DNA from: Siccirubricoccus sp. G192
Lineage (GTDB): Bacteria > Pseudomonadota > Alphaproteobacteria > Acetobacterales > Acetobacteraceae
Direction: 5' to 3'
NCBI RefSeq assembly: GCF_019084075.1
Contig: NZ_JAHREN010000001.1
Location: forward strand, 1,151,501-1,215,500
Length of the DNA stretch: 64,000 bases
Notes under the pieces: generated by a model
Told to the model about the DNA's origin: nothing
What the model saw: the letters and a program-made list of their open reading frames with translations, nothing else
Database searches by the model: none
Part shown: one piece after another, positions 56,077 through 64,000 of the stretch
Numbering within the stretch: the first letter of the stretch is position 1
Layout: each line of letters opens with the position of its first letter
Made by a program: the position numbers and the translations under genes

Positions 56077-56236
56077 GGGCGCCTTTCCGGGCGACCTGAT
56101 CGGCGGGCACCGGATGCTGGCCGCGGAAGACCGGCAGGCGATGGGCCGGCCGGCGGCTGGGCGAGGGCGAGGCCGCCGATCCCTGCCGCGAAGGGCGGGT
56201 GCAGCGGGGTGATGCGCAGGGTCCTGGCGAAGGGCT

Positions 56237-56428
56237 TCAAAGAATCAGCAGGGCAGCGAGCACCGCGTCCTGCTCGTGCTCGGATGACGGAGGATGGGCG
56301 AAGTGCAGCCAGGCGCCCGCGATGCCCGCCGGCAGGGCGAGGACGGGCATCGCGACATCCTTCGCCCGCCAGAGGGCGGCGGCGGCCGAGAGGAGTTCCT
56401 CTGCGAGCAGGATGGCCATGGCCGTCAC
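56237..56428 (-). CDS. small hydrophobic hypothetical protein
   Basis: A 63-codon frame (MTAMAILLAEELLSAAAALWRAKDV…AGIAGAWLHFAH…AVLAALLIL) with two hydrophobic stretches. Could be a small membrane protein. No family recognised. Confidence 0.4.
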   Translation of the reverse strand: MTAMAILLAEELLSAAAALWRAKDVAMPVLALPAGIAGAWLHFAHPPSSEHEQDAVLAALLIL

Positions 56429-56463
56429 GCACCAACCGGGCGGAGGGGCGCCCGGAACCCGCG

Positions 56464-56525
56464 AATGCGCCCCCCCCGATGCCCCCGCGCCCCCGCGCCC
56501 CCGCGCCCCCCGCGCCCCCGCGCGG
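56464..56525. repeat. C-rich low-complexity tract
   Basis: A run of CCCCCG/CGCCCC units: repeated GCGCCCCC-type blocks over about 60 bases, nearly free of A and T. Probably a slippage-prone simple repeat. It separates two small leftward genes. Confidence 0.8.
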
Positions 56526-56638
56526 CCATGCGGCGGGCCGGGCTGCCCTCGGGCATGGCGGGGCGGGCGATGGCGGAAGCGCTCACCATGCGCTCTCCCG
56601 CAGGGATGCCGGCGCCCGCGGCGGCGGGGCCGGGTTGG

Positions 56639-56857
56639 TCATGGCCGGTTCCCGCCCGGCGCCCTGGCGCCTCCGCCGCTGTTGCGGGCGAGGACGAGAT
56701 GGGCAACGCGCTCGGCCTCGGCCGGGCTGGAAAAGGTGCGGTTGTCGATATCCTCGACGACCGGGTCGGTGGCAATGAACCGCCAATCCGCCGCGGCATG
56801 GGTGACGACGACGCCGAGGAAGCGGCCCCGCACGGCGATGGGGTGGGATCTGCGCAT
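56639..56857 (-). CDS. small conserved-looking hypothetical protein
   Basis: A 72-residue protein from ATG 56857: MRRSHPIAVRGRFLGVVVTHA, then WRFIATDPVVEDIDNRTFSSPAEAERVAHLVLAR. The strand-turn-strand start and terminal helix suggest a compact fold; similar small proteins occur across Acetobacteraceae, as far as I recall. Function unknown. Confidence 0.6.
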   Translation of the reverse strand: MRRSHPIAVRGRFLGVVVTHAAADWRFIATDPVVEDIDNRTFSSPAEAERVAHLVLARNSGGGARAPGGNRP

Positions 56858-57477
56858 GGAAGAACCTCCGGCCGCGCCGGGCGGCAGGTGCATGACATCG
56901 GGCAAGGATGTTGGGAGCGGGCGCCAGGGCCCTGGGCTCAGGGGCGACAGCGCCCCGGGCGGGTGATGTGCCGGAGGAGGGAGAGGCGGCGCTTTAGCGG
57001 TTGGTGTCGCGGTGCAAGCTGCATGGTTCAAATCCCGCGGGGCATGGGCCCGATTGCCAGGGGAGCGCAGCATTTAGCGATTAGACAGTGTGGTTTTTCA
57101 AGCTAAATGCAAATGAGAATGGTGTTTCTCCGGATGAGATGAGCAGGCCTGTGTCTATTAGCATTTTTGGAATGTGGAATAGCTGCGGGATGCTTGGCAG
57201 GCCCACCTGGTGCAGGGCGGCAACCAAGGTTCTCCGAGGCAAGAATGTGGGTCAGGCCCGGGCACCGCCGCTGCGGGATGGCGTACCCGCCTCGGGCGGC
57301 AATTCCAGGCAGCAAAAGGGGCGCCCCGGGCGGAGCAGGCACCGGATCGATCACGGGCCAGCGCCCGAAGCCGACAAACCTTGGCGGAGAACCGAAATTG
57401 CATTAAACCTTCCAGCGTATTCCACTAATAAGCGATACCGTGCGAGCCCACCGGCGCCGGAAAGTCTGGAGATTGCG
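56858..57477. other. intergenic region with an AT-rich tract before the FkbH-like gene
   Basis: About 620 bases without a supported gene. From about 57065 to 57185 the DNA is clearly AT-rich compared with the rest, with CAATTCCAGG and TAAACC-type sequences nearer the gene, so promoters of the FkbH-like gene should lie here. The composition change marks the left edge of a probably acquired segment. Confidence 0.5.
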
Positions 57478-59296
57478 ATGCCTGAAGCAGTGCGACTTGT
57501 CGTCTGGGACCTCGACGAGACGTTCTGGAAAGGCACTGTTACGGAAGGCGGGATTCAGGAATACATCCAACAGAACCATGACATCGTCATAGAGCTCGCC
57601 CAGCGCGGGATCATGAGCTCGATCTGCTCCAAGAACGACGAAGCGGTCATCCTGAAGATCCTGGAGGAGAGGGGGATTCTCGACTACTTCATCTTTCCGA
57701 GTATCTCCTGGGAGCCGAAGGGTGTCCGGTTGAATGCGTTGATCGAGGCCGTGCAGCTGCGTCCGGCGACGGTGATTTTCATTGACGACAACCCGAATAA
57801 CCGTGCCGAAGCCTCGGCGATCGTTCCTGACCTTCAGGTCGAGGATGAGACCTTCATCTCAAGGATGCTCGACGACTCGCGGTTCAAGGGCAAGGATGAC
57901 AGCAAGCTCAGTCGCCTGGCGCAGTACAAGCTGCTCGAGGAACGCAAGCGGGACGAACTGAAGGCAGCCGGTGGGAACGAGGAATTTCTGCGCGGCTGCG
58001 ATGTGCGGGTTTACATCGAATATGATGTCGCGTCGCATATTGACCGGGCAATCGAGCTGATCAACCGGACCAACCAGCTCAACTTCACGAAGAAGCGCCT
58101 GCCTGAAGATCTGGATCAGGCCCGGGACATCCTTCTAGGAGAGCTTAAACTCTTCCGGCGTCAGGCCGGGCTTGTTCGGGTGGTGGACAAATACGGCGAT
58201 TACGGCTTCGTCGGCTTCTTCATGACCGAGGACATGCTGTCGAAGCGGCAGGCTGGTATATTCGATTTGCGATTGCATCATTTCTGTTTTTCTTGCCGCA
58301 CCCTCGGCATGCTGGTCGAGCAGTGGCTCTACGAACACCTCGGCCGGCCGCAGATGAAAGTGGTGGGCGAGGTGCTGACCGACCTTTCGGTTCCCCGTGA
58401 GATCGATTGGGTGCAGCTGGTCACCTCGCTTTCGGATGGCGGCACTCCTTGTGAGACGCTTGCCCCCGAAATGCGTGTCCTCGGGGGATGCGAGGCGAAT
58501 GCGATCAGCGTCTATCTTAACCCTTACGCGGATCGGGTGCAGGTTACCGGCAACTTTGCCGCAGGTGGCGTCTTTGTGCGTGTAAATAGCGTGTCGCTCA
58601 TGCTGTCCTCCGCCGCACGCAGCCATAGAGAATTTAGCGTAGAAGCAGAAGCAATGCAGTTGCCGCTCGACATAACGGCATTTGATTTTTTTTCCAATGC
58701 TCCATATGGAACGATTTTCATCTTTAATGGCGCGCTAGATGCAAGCAAATACTACCCTCGTTATTACCATAAGGAGCACGGTTGGGAATTGGTCATGGAG
58801 CCGCATGGTGTTTGGAATGTGGACTTCACCGTGGACACGGGCGAGGAAATACTGGCCAAGATAAAGGGCGCACCAATCCGGCCGGAAGACACCCAGCATC
58901 TGCTGCGTCTCGGCCGCCACATGCGCCAGAACTATATGCGGGGTTTCCGGGCCGGCGATCCGGTGTTCATGGAGCAGATGCGCAGCCTCTGCGATCGCAT
59001 ACCGGAGGGGTCAAAACTCATCCTCCTTGTTCGACGATACCCGGGTTCGGCAGGGCGATGGCAGCCTGAAAGATCAACCGCATGTGCTGGATTATGTAAA
59101 TCGAGTGCGAGCCCTCGCGGCAGAATACCCCTATGTCGGCACCGTCTGGTTCAAAGACTCGATTCAGAGCGAGGCCGAGATCCAGGTCGGCGGCAATCAT
59201 TACGATCGCATGGTCTATCTGCGGACCGCCCAGAACGTCCTCGACACCATCCGCAAGGTTCCCGCACGAACTGCGGACGTCATGGTTGCGGCCTGA
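57478..59296 (+). pseudogene. FkbH-like HAD-superfamily protein (C-terminal frameshift)
   Basis: A roughly 605-residue protein from ATG 57478 (GGAGATTGCG before it). The HAD motif WDLDETFWKGT (Asp11, Asp13) is followed by ICSKNDEAVILKIL and FIDDNPNNRAEA, and then the acetyltransferase-like FkbH middle (INRTNQLNFTKKRL, YGDYGFVGFF). FkbH enzymes load glyceryl units onto carrier proteins. A C-terminal extension follows. At TT 59027-59028 one extra base shifts the frame; the true end, FDDTRVRQGDGSLKDQPHVL to TADVMVAA, finishes at 59296. GC content is lower than in the neighbours. Confidence 0.85.
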
Positions 59297-59401
59297 AAGC
59301 CGAATAGGAAGGTTTGGTTCAGCAGCGTTGATGGCTTGCGGCGGTGCCGCAAGGCACAAGCCTGGGAATTATTCATATGTCGACCTTAACCTACGACCAA
59401 T

Positions 59402-59749
59402 ATGTCTCTCTTGTCCATAATTGCGAAACGAATTTTTCAGCATCGGCGTGTGCTTGGTCGGGATAATTCGAGCTTTTTCAGCTGCAACATTACCGCGCTT
59501 CCAGCCTTGGAGTCCCTCATCAGCAAAAACTTCACAGGTATCCTGCAGGAGTAGCATCTAGAAGACGGCGGGGATGGATTTTTGCTACGAGACACATCCC
59601 ATAACTTCTTATTTCATTCGCCCTTCTTGAAGAATGACTTCCGGGCAGGCCCGAATTATGTTGAAAAGCTCAAAAAGCTTCGCGGCAAATTTGCCCATTT
59701 CCATGAGTGTCCATCCGGGAACAATCCGAGACATCTGAATCGGTTGTGA
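59402..59749 (+). pseudogene. possible degenerate gene with one in-frame stop
   Basis: From ATG 59402 an open frame reads MSLLSIIAKRIFQHRRVLGR…LISKNFTGILQE, then TAG at 59552-59554. It stays open to TGA 59749 with a protein-like stretch (TSHNFLFHSPFLKNDFRAG, then EKLKKLRGKFAHFHE). Low GC and continuity across the stop suggest a decayed gene of the FkbH segment. The opposite strand is also open in parts, so this is tentative. Family not recognised. Confidence 0.35.
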
Positions 59750-59786
59750 CTGGCCTGGGATGGTGCGATCCGGGAGAAGGGCTGTC

Positions 59787-60270
59787 ATGTGGACGCCTGA
59801 GAACCGACCGAAGTACGACCGCAGCAAACTGCGCTACCCGAGCGACGTGACGGATGAGGAGTGGTCAATCATCGCCCCCCCCTGGTCCCGTCGGCGAAGC
59901 GCGGCGGCAACAAGCGAACGATCGATGAGCGCGCGGTGGTCAACGGGGTCATGTACATCCTCTCCACCGGCTGCCAGTGGGCGGCGCTGCCGAAGGATTT
60001 GCCGCCGCGGAGCACGGTGAACGACTACCTGCGGCGCTGGGACGCGGACCGCACGCTCGATCGCATCCACCACGCGCTCTACGTGCTGTGCCGCGAGCAG
60101 GCCGGGCGCGAGGCCAGCCCGACGGCAGCGATCATCGACAGCCAAAGCGTCAAGAGCGCGGAAAAAGGGGGCGCAGCATCGACCCGGCGGGCTTTGATGC
60201 GGGCAAGAAGATCAAGGGCAAGAAGCGCCACGTCCTGGTCTACACCCAGGGACTGCTGATGCAGGCCATC
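59787..60270 (+). pseudogene. IS5-family transposase, N-terminal part with two frameshifts
   Basis: Starts MWTPENRPKYDRSKLRYPSD…DEEWSIIAP, typical of the IS427-type IS5 group. A run of eight C (59875-59882) shifts the frame to GGNKRTIDERAVVNGVMYIL, CQWAALPKDLPP and AAIIDSQSVKSAEKGG. A short G run (60167-60171) shifts again to IDPAGFDAGKKIKGKKRHVLV. After LLMQAI it is cut at 60271 by the end of an IS3 element. A different IS5 group from the fragments at 20865 and 25969. Confidence 0.85.
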
Positions 60271-60309
60271 TGAACCGCCCCGGGTTTGCCGGAGGCTGGT
60301 TGGCTTGGG

Positions 60310-60609
60310 TCACGCCGCCAAGGCGGGAGCCTCGAGCTGAGCATAGTAGCGCGCCTCGGCCTCGGCGGGTGGGATGTTGCCGATCGGCTCAAGGAGGCGG
60401 CGGTTGTTGTACCAGTCCACCCACTCCAGGGTGGCGTATTCGACCGCCTCCATGCTGCGCCACGGGCCGCGCCGCCGGATCACCTCAGTCTTGAACAGAC
60501 CGATCACGGTCTCGGCCAGCGCGTTGTCGTAGGAATCGCCGACGCTGCCGACGGAGGGCTCGATCCCGGCCTCGAGCAGGCGCTCTGTATACCGAATTGC
60601 GACGTACTG
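60310..60609 (-). pseudogene. IS3-family OrfB (second type), C-terminal part
   Basis: The minus strand reads YVAIRYTERLLEAGIEPSVG, VGDSYDNALAETVIGLFK (catalytic Glu) and VDWYNNRRLLEPIGNIPPAE to the stop at 60310. This is a different IS3 subgroup from the element at 4985. Its N-terminal half is absent; the IS30 end adjoins exactly at the Gln-Tyr codons following the missing HSD-x-GS. Confidence 0.87.
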
Positions 60610-62064
60610 GGTGGATTCAAGTGGTCGTCGCAACACCAAGGCGGAGGGTGGTTGCGATGGCGGGTCGGCGGCGTTCGGATCGGGCTTTGCGGGCGAAGTC
60701 TCCTTCGCCAGGCCGCCCGGGAGTAGCCCGGCGTGAGGACCAGCGGCGCTTCTGGACGTTGATTGCGGCGGGACAGTCGAGCTGGGACGCGGCGATCGGC
60801 GTGGGGGTGTCGGAGGCGGTTGGGTCCCGCTGGTTTCGGGAGGCGGGCGGGATGCCACCATCGACGCTCGGGCGGTCGTCAAAGCCGCCTTCGGGACGAT
60901 ACCTGTTGTTTGCGGAGCGCGAGGAGATTGCGCTGCTGCGAGCCCAGGGCTGTGGAGTGCGAGAGGTTGCCCGGCGGCTGCGACGGGCGGCATCGACGGT
61001 CTCGCGCGAGCTACGGCGCAATGCGGCCACGCGCAGCGGCAACCTGGAGTACAGGGCCACGACGGCGCAGTGGCATGCTGAGCGGGCGGCGCGGCGTCCG
61101 AAGCCGGCGAAGCTGGTGACGCACCCGGCGCTGAGGGCGTATGTGCAAGATCGGCTGGCGGGTGCCGTGGTCTCTCCAGGCGGGGCTACGGTGCCCGGAC
61201 CGGCGGTGCCGTGGAAGGGCCGGCGGCATGGACCGAGGCAGCCTCGGCGCTGGGCGAGAGGATGGAGCCCGCAGCAGATCTCGCGGCGGCTGCGGCTCGA
61301 CTTTCCTGGCGATGGTGCGATGCGGATCAGCCATGAGGCCATCTACCAGTCGCTCTACGTCCAGGGCCGCGGCGCGCTGCGCCGCGAGCTGACGGCCTGC
61401 CTGCGAACCGGGCGGGCGCTGCGCGTGCCGCGGGCGCGGAGCCGGGGGCGCGGCAAGTCGCATGTCGCGCCCGAGGTGCTGATCAGCCAGCGCCCGGCGG
61501 AGGCGGACGACCGGGCCGTGCCGGGGCATTGGGAGGGAGACCTCATCCTTGGCCTTGGCAGCTCAGCAATCGGCACCCTGGTGGAGCGCACGACGCGGTT
61601 CACGATGCTGCTGCACCTGCCCCGCATGCCGGGTCATGGAGAGGGAACGCGCGTCAAGAACGGCCCGGCGCTGGCCGGGCATGGGGCGGAAGCGGTGCGC
61701 GACGCCATCACCCGCATGATCACCACCCTGCCGGAGGCGCTGCGCCGGTCGCTGACCTGGGACCAGGGGGCGGAGATGAGCGAGCACGCCCGGCTGCGGA
61801 TCGACACCGGCGTGCAGGTGTACTTCTGCGAGCCGCACAGCCCGTGGCAGCGTGGCACGAACGAGAACACCAACGGGCTGCTGCGGCAGTACTTCCCGAA
61901 GGGGACTGACCTGAGCGCGCACGGCGCCGATGACCTCGCGGCCGTGGCTGCGGCGCTCAATGGCAGGCCTCGCAAGACGCTCGGCTGGAGAACGCCAGCC
62001 GAAGCGCTTGACGAGGCGCTGCGATCGGCTCAGGCAGGCGTTGCGACGACCAGTTGAGCCTGGG
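60610..62064 (+). mobile_element. IS30-family element, copy 2
   Basis: Appears identical to copy 1 (5319-6773), offset 55,291. Flanks are CTG on the left and TTG on the right, so unlike copy 1 it has no matching 3-bp duplication, in keeping with recombination between two IS30 copies. Confidence 0.88.
60657..62057 (+). CDS. IS30-family transposase (copy 2)
   Basis: The same 466-residue transposase as at 5366-6766: N-terminal HTH (VREVARRLRRAASTVSREL), HWEGDLILGLG, LTWDQGAEM and RGTNENTNGLLRQYF. No difference from copy 1 was seen, so the two copies separated recently or are kept alike by gene conversion. Confidence 0.92.
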   Translation: MAGRRRSDRALRAKSPSPGRPGVARREDQRRFWTLIAAGQSSWDAAIGVGVSEAVGSRWFREAGGMPPSTLGRSSKPPSGRYLLFAEREEIALLRAQGCGVREVARRLRRAASTVSRELRRNAATRSGNLEYRATTAQWHAERAARRPKPAKLVTHPALRAYVQDRLAGAVVSPGGATVPGPAVPWKGRRHGPRQPRRWARGWSPQQISRRLRLDFPGDGAMRISHEAIYQSLYVQGRGALRRELTACLRTGRALRVPRARSRGRGKSHVAPEVLISQRPAEADDRAVPGHWEGDLILGLGSSAIGTLVERTTRFTMLLHLPRMPGHGEGTRVKNGPALAGHGAEAVRDAITRMITTLPEALRRSLTWDQGAEMSEHARLRIDTGVQVYFCEPHSPWQRGTNENTNGLLRQYFPKGTDLSAHGADDLAAVAAALNGRPRKTLGWRTPAEALDEALRSAQAGVATTS

Positions 62065-62640
62065 TTGCGACCCCTGATCCGAGTGGTGAATGACGCCGCG
62101 CGGCCGGCGTTGGCCGACGGCCATGTCGAGCGCATCGAGCACCAGCTCGGTGCGGAGATGGTTGGCGGTAGCCCAGCCAACGACCTTGCGGCTCCAGACA
62201 TCGAGCACGACGGCGAGGTAGAGGAAGCCGGCTGCCGTGGGAATGAACGTGATGTCTGCGACCCATAGCTGGTTGGGACCGCTGGCCGTGAAGTTGCGGT
62301 CGACCAGGTCCGGCGCCGGCCTGCTGCTGTCGTCACGGCGGGTTGTCACCGGTCCGCCGCGGCGATGGCTGGCACCGACCAGCCCGGTGCTGCGCATGAG
62401 CCGTGCAATGCGCTTGCGGCCGTGCCGGATACCGGCAGAGCGCAGGGCGGCATGCACCGTAAGCGCGGCGTAGGTCTGGCGCGAGGTCGCGTGCACGGTG
62501 CGGATCCGCCGCAGCAGCGCCGCATCCTCCTCGGCACGGGCCGACAGAGGCCGACCGAGCCAAGCGTAGTAGCCGGCGCGCGAGACGCCGAGCAGGCGGG
62601 CCATCCGGGCGATCGGGAAGGAGGCCTGGTTTGCCTTCAT
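62065..62640 (-). pseudogene. IS3-family OrfB (first type), N-terminal half, copy 2
   Basis: Matches 6774-7349 except one base at 62610 (Ala for Thr in SFPIARM). It ends at HHSDQGSQ against the IS30 end. Its natural C-terminal half is not next to copy 2; the C-terminal piece on the other side is from a different IS3 type. Confidence 0.88.
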
Positions 62641-62972
62641 GAACTCGAAGACCCGGACGGGATCGTCCCGGTCTCGCGGGCAAACCAGGCCGCCGCTCGA
62701 GAGAGAATGTCGCGCTCCTGGCGCAGCTGCTTGTTCTCGCGCCTGAGCCGCGCGAGCTCCTCGCGCTCGGTGGCATTCAGGCCGGTCTCGGCGGGGGCAG
62801 GTTTCACCTCACGCCGACCCTCCTGCCGGTCGGCAGAAGCCACCCAGTTCCGAATGGCCTGGGCGGAGGGTTCGAACTCGCGGGCAAGGTCGGCCGGGTC
62901 GCGTCCGGCACGGACCAGCTCGACCATTTGGCGCCGGAACTCCGGCGCGTACGCAGGATGGGTTTTGGGCAT
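62637..62972 (-). CDS. IS3-family OrfA, copy 2
   Basis: The same 111-residue HTH protein as at 7346-7681 (MPKTHPAYAPEFRRQMVELV…). Intact, but without a functional orfB. Confidence 0.87.
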   Translation of the reverse strand: MPKTHPAYAPEFRRQMVELVRAGRDPADLAREFEPSAQAIRNWVASADRQEGRREVKPAPAETGLNATEREELARLRRENKQLRQERDILSRAAAWFARETGTIPSGSSSS

Positions 62973-63028
62973 TGGGGGACACCTCACGCGAAAGCTTCGT
63001 GGATGTCCACCGAGACGGGGCAAACCCA

Positions 63029-63769
63029 AACCCAGGCACCCACGGATCTGGAATGGGCGAACCGGGTGGGGTCGTCGATGGTGACCAGGAAGGCATAGGC
63101 GGTGATCGCGCCGACGCCCGGCACGCCCATCAGCCTGCGGCACAGGTCAGAGCCCTTGGCCTCGGCGAGCAGCCGCCGGGTGAGCTCCGCGAGGGACCGG
63201 GCAAGGTCCTCGCGCAGGCGCAGCAGCGGCCGCAGCGCCAAGGCGAGCGCCTCGTTGGCCTCGAGTGCCAGTTCCACCCGGTCGGCCCAGCGCCGCGGCC
63301 CTTTCGGCAGGCGCACGCCCATGCTCGTCAGCAGGCCACGGATGGTGTTGTCCAGGTCCATGCGCTGGCGCAGTACCAGGGCGCGCGCCTTGAGCCGCGC
63401 CCGCATGCCCTGGGCCGCCTCGCTCTTGACCCGGACCGCGCGATAGAAGCCGGTCCGTGCCAGCTCGGCCAGCATCGCTGCGTCGTTCGCGTCGGTCTTG
63501 TTCGGCATTTGGCTCAGCACCGCATGCGCCTGGCACGCATCGACGCAGACGGCCGGCAGGTCGCGGGCGATCAGCTGCCGGTGCAGCCAGTTCGCCATCC
63601 GCCCCGTCTCGAGCACCACCCGGGCGGGGCGGCCGAAGCGCGCTAGCGCCACGGCGATCGCGTCCGGGTCCGTCGCGGTCTTGCCCTAGCCGAGGACACG
63701 CCCCTCGGGGTTTCGGGCACAATAGGCAGTCTCCTCCATGGAGACGTCGAGGCCGACAAAGCAGGTCAT
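63029..63769 (-). pseudogene. IS110-family transposase with an amber codon, C-terminus cut
   Basis: From ATG 63769 MTCFVGLDVSMEETAYC carries the first Asp of the DEDD site. After NPEGRVLG an in-frame TAG (63686-63688) interrupts, and the same frame goes on with KTATDPDAIAVALARFG, VVLETGRM (Glu) and KTDANDAAMLAELA (Asp). The C-terminal serine domain starts (GVPGVGAITAYAFLVTIDD…GAW) but the IS3 end at 63028 removes the rest. Doubly inactivated. Confidence 0.85.
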
Positions 63770-64000
63770 CTCGCACTCCTCCGATCGCCTGGGTGGCGAC
63801 CCATTCTCTGCCACCAACCCCGGAGTGCGCCCGCCCTCAGTTATGCCATGTCGGCTCGGAGACGCCCATCGTCCGCACCGCATCCACCACCGGCTTGCCC
63901 TGCGCCGGCCTGCAGGCCTTCGAGATGATCGGATGGGCGATCCCGGATCAGTCAACCTCCACCGTGTCGGCGATGACCTTGAAGGGATAGTCCGGCTCCA
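63770..64000 (-). pseudogene. IS110 outer end and a probable IS3 OrfA remnant
   Basis: About 70 bases next to the IS110 start should be its end region. Beyond it the minus strand (about 63843-63944) encodes HPIISKACRPAQGKPVVDAV and RTMGVSEPTWH, much like the HTH of IS3 OrfA proteins, ending where the IS110 end would lie. So IS110 probably landed in an IS3 orfA. Nothing else recognisable to the window edge. Confidence 0.4.

Larger units (their letters stand above)
60271..63028 (-). mobile_element. chimeric IS3 / IS30 / IS3 block
   Basis: The left end, TGAACCGCCCCGGGTTT at 60271, belongs to one IS3 group; the right end, CGGGGCAAACCCA at 63028, to the other group also seen at 4985-7737. Between them lies IS30 copy 2. 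The two orfB halves are from different elements and cannot be rejoined into one gene, although both break at the same conserved codon. Confidence 0.85.

Overview
The window is GC-rich DNA from an alphaproteobacterium, most likely an Acetobacteraceae member of the Roseomonas type. This is an inference from several signs: codons with G or C in third position, Bug-family (tripartite tricarboxylate) receptors scattered without their membrane partners, an alphaproteobacterial GroEL, and a PHB-depolymerase-type esterase next to a CopG-like regulator. I see no rRNA, tRNA, CRISPR array or replication gene. The density of insertion sequences and gene fragments suggests a large plasmid or a chromosomal accessory region.

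Region 1 (1-7737): the end of an unidentified gene, a Bug receptor, two short gene remnants, an IS256-type transposase, and an IS21 element whose istB is cut by an IS3 element. That IS3 element carries an intact IS30 copy inside its orfB. Region 2 (7738-13163): an IS-truncated secreted protein, a membrane protein, a second groES-groEL pair with a CIRCE operator, a cold-shock gene and four small conserved-looking proteins, which together read as a stress islet. Region 3 (13164-15829): hemolysin III and other remnants, an esterase of the PHB depolymerase family and its CopG-like neighbour.

Region 4 (15830-31863) is a mosaic of mobile DNA. An IS66 element is interrupted in tnpC by a 2.5-kb large-serine-recombinase element, and the IS66 itself sits in an IS5-type transposase gene. 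Next come a second large serine recombinase, an Uma2-type nuclease, an IS630 element with TA duplications, an alpha-glucan phosphorylase tail, a truncated ftsZ joined to an IS5 remnant, a solitary MbcA/ParS-type antitoxin, an unidentified gene, and a second, 5'-truncated IS66.

Region 5 (31864-59296) is mostly metabolic: a beheaded LivK-type receptor, a sulfatase, another Bug receptor, a MATE pump, a ketopantoate-reductase-like enzyme, a TetR regulator with tandem palindromic operators, a FadL-type porin, and a likely catabolic cluster (TauD-type dioxygenase, two SDRs, a peptide-type binding protein, two polysaccharide-deacetylase-fold enzymes and an amidase). It continues with a cupin, an AhpD-type protein, a MocR regulator, a PilZ protein, a receiver domain lacking its phospho-acceptor Asp, a trypsin-like lipoprotein and an FkbH-like protein in lower-GC DNA. 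Region 6 (59297-64000) is again an IS graveyard: IS5, a second IS30 copy between halves of two different IS3 elements, and an IS110 with an amber codon.

At least seven otherwise well-preserved genes carry single-base indels, often in C or G runs. These may be sequencing errors or real decay, and I flag each one.
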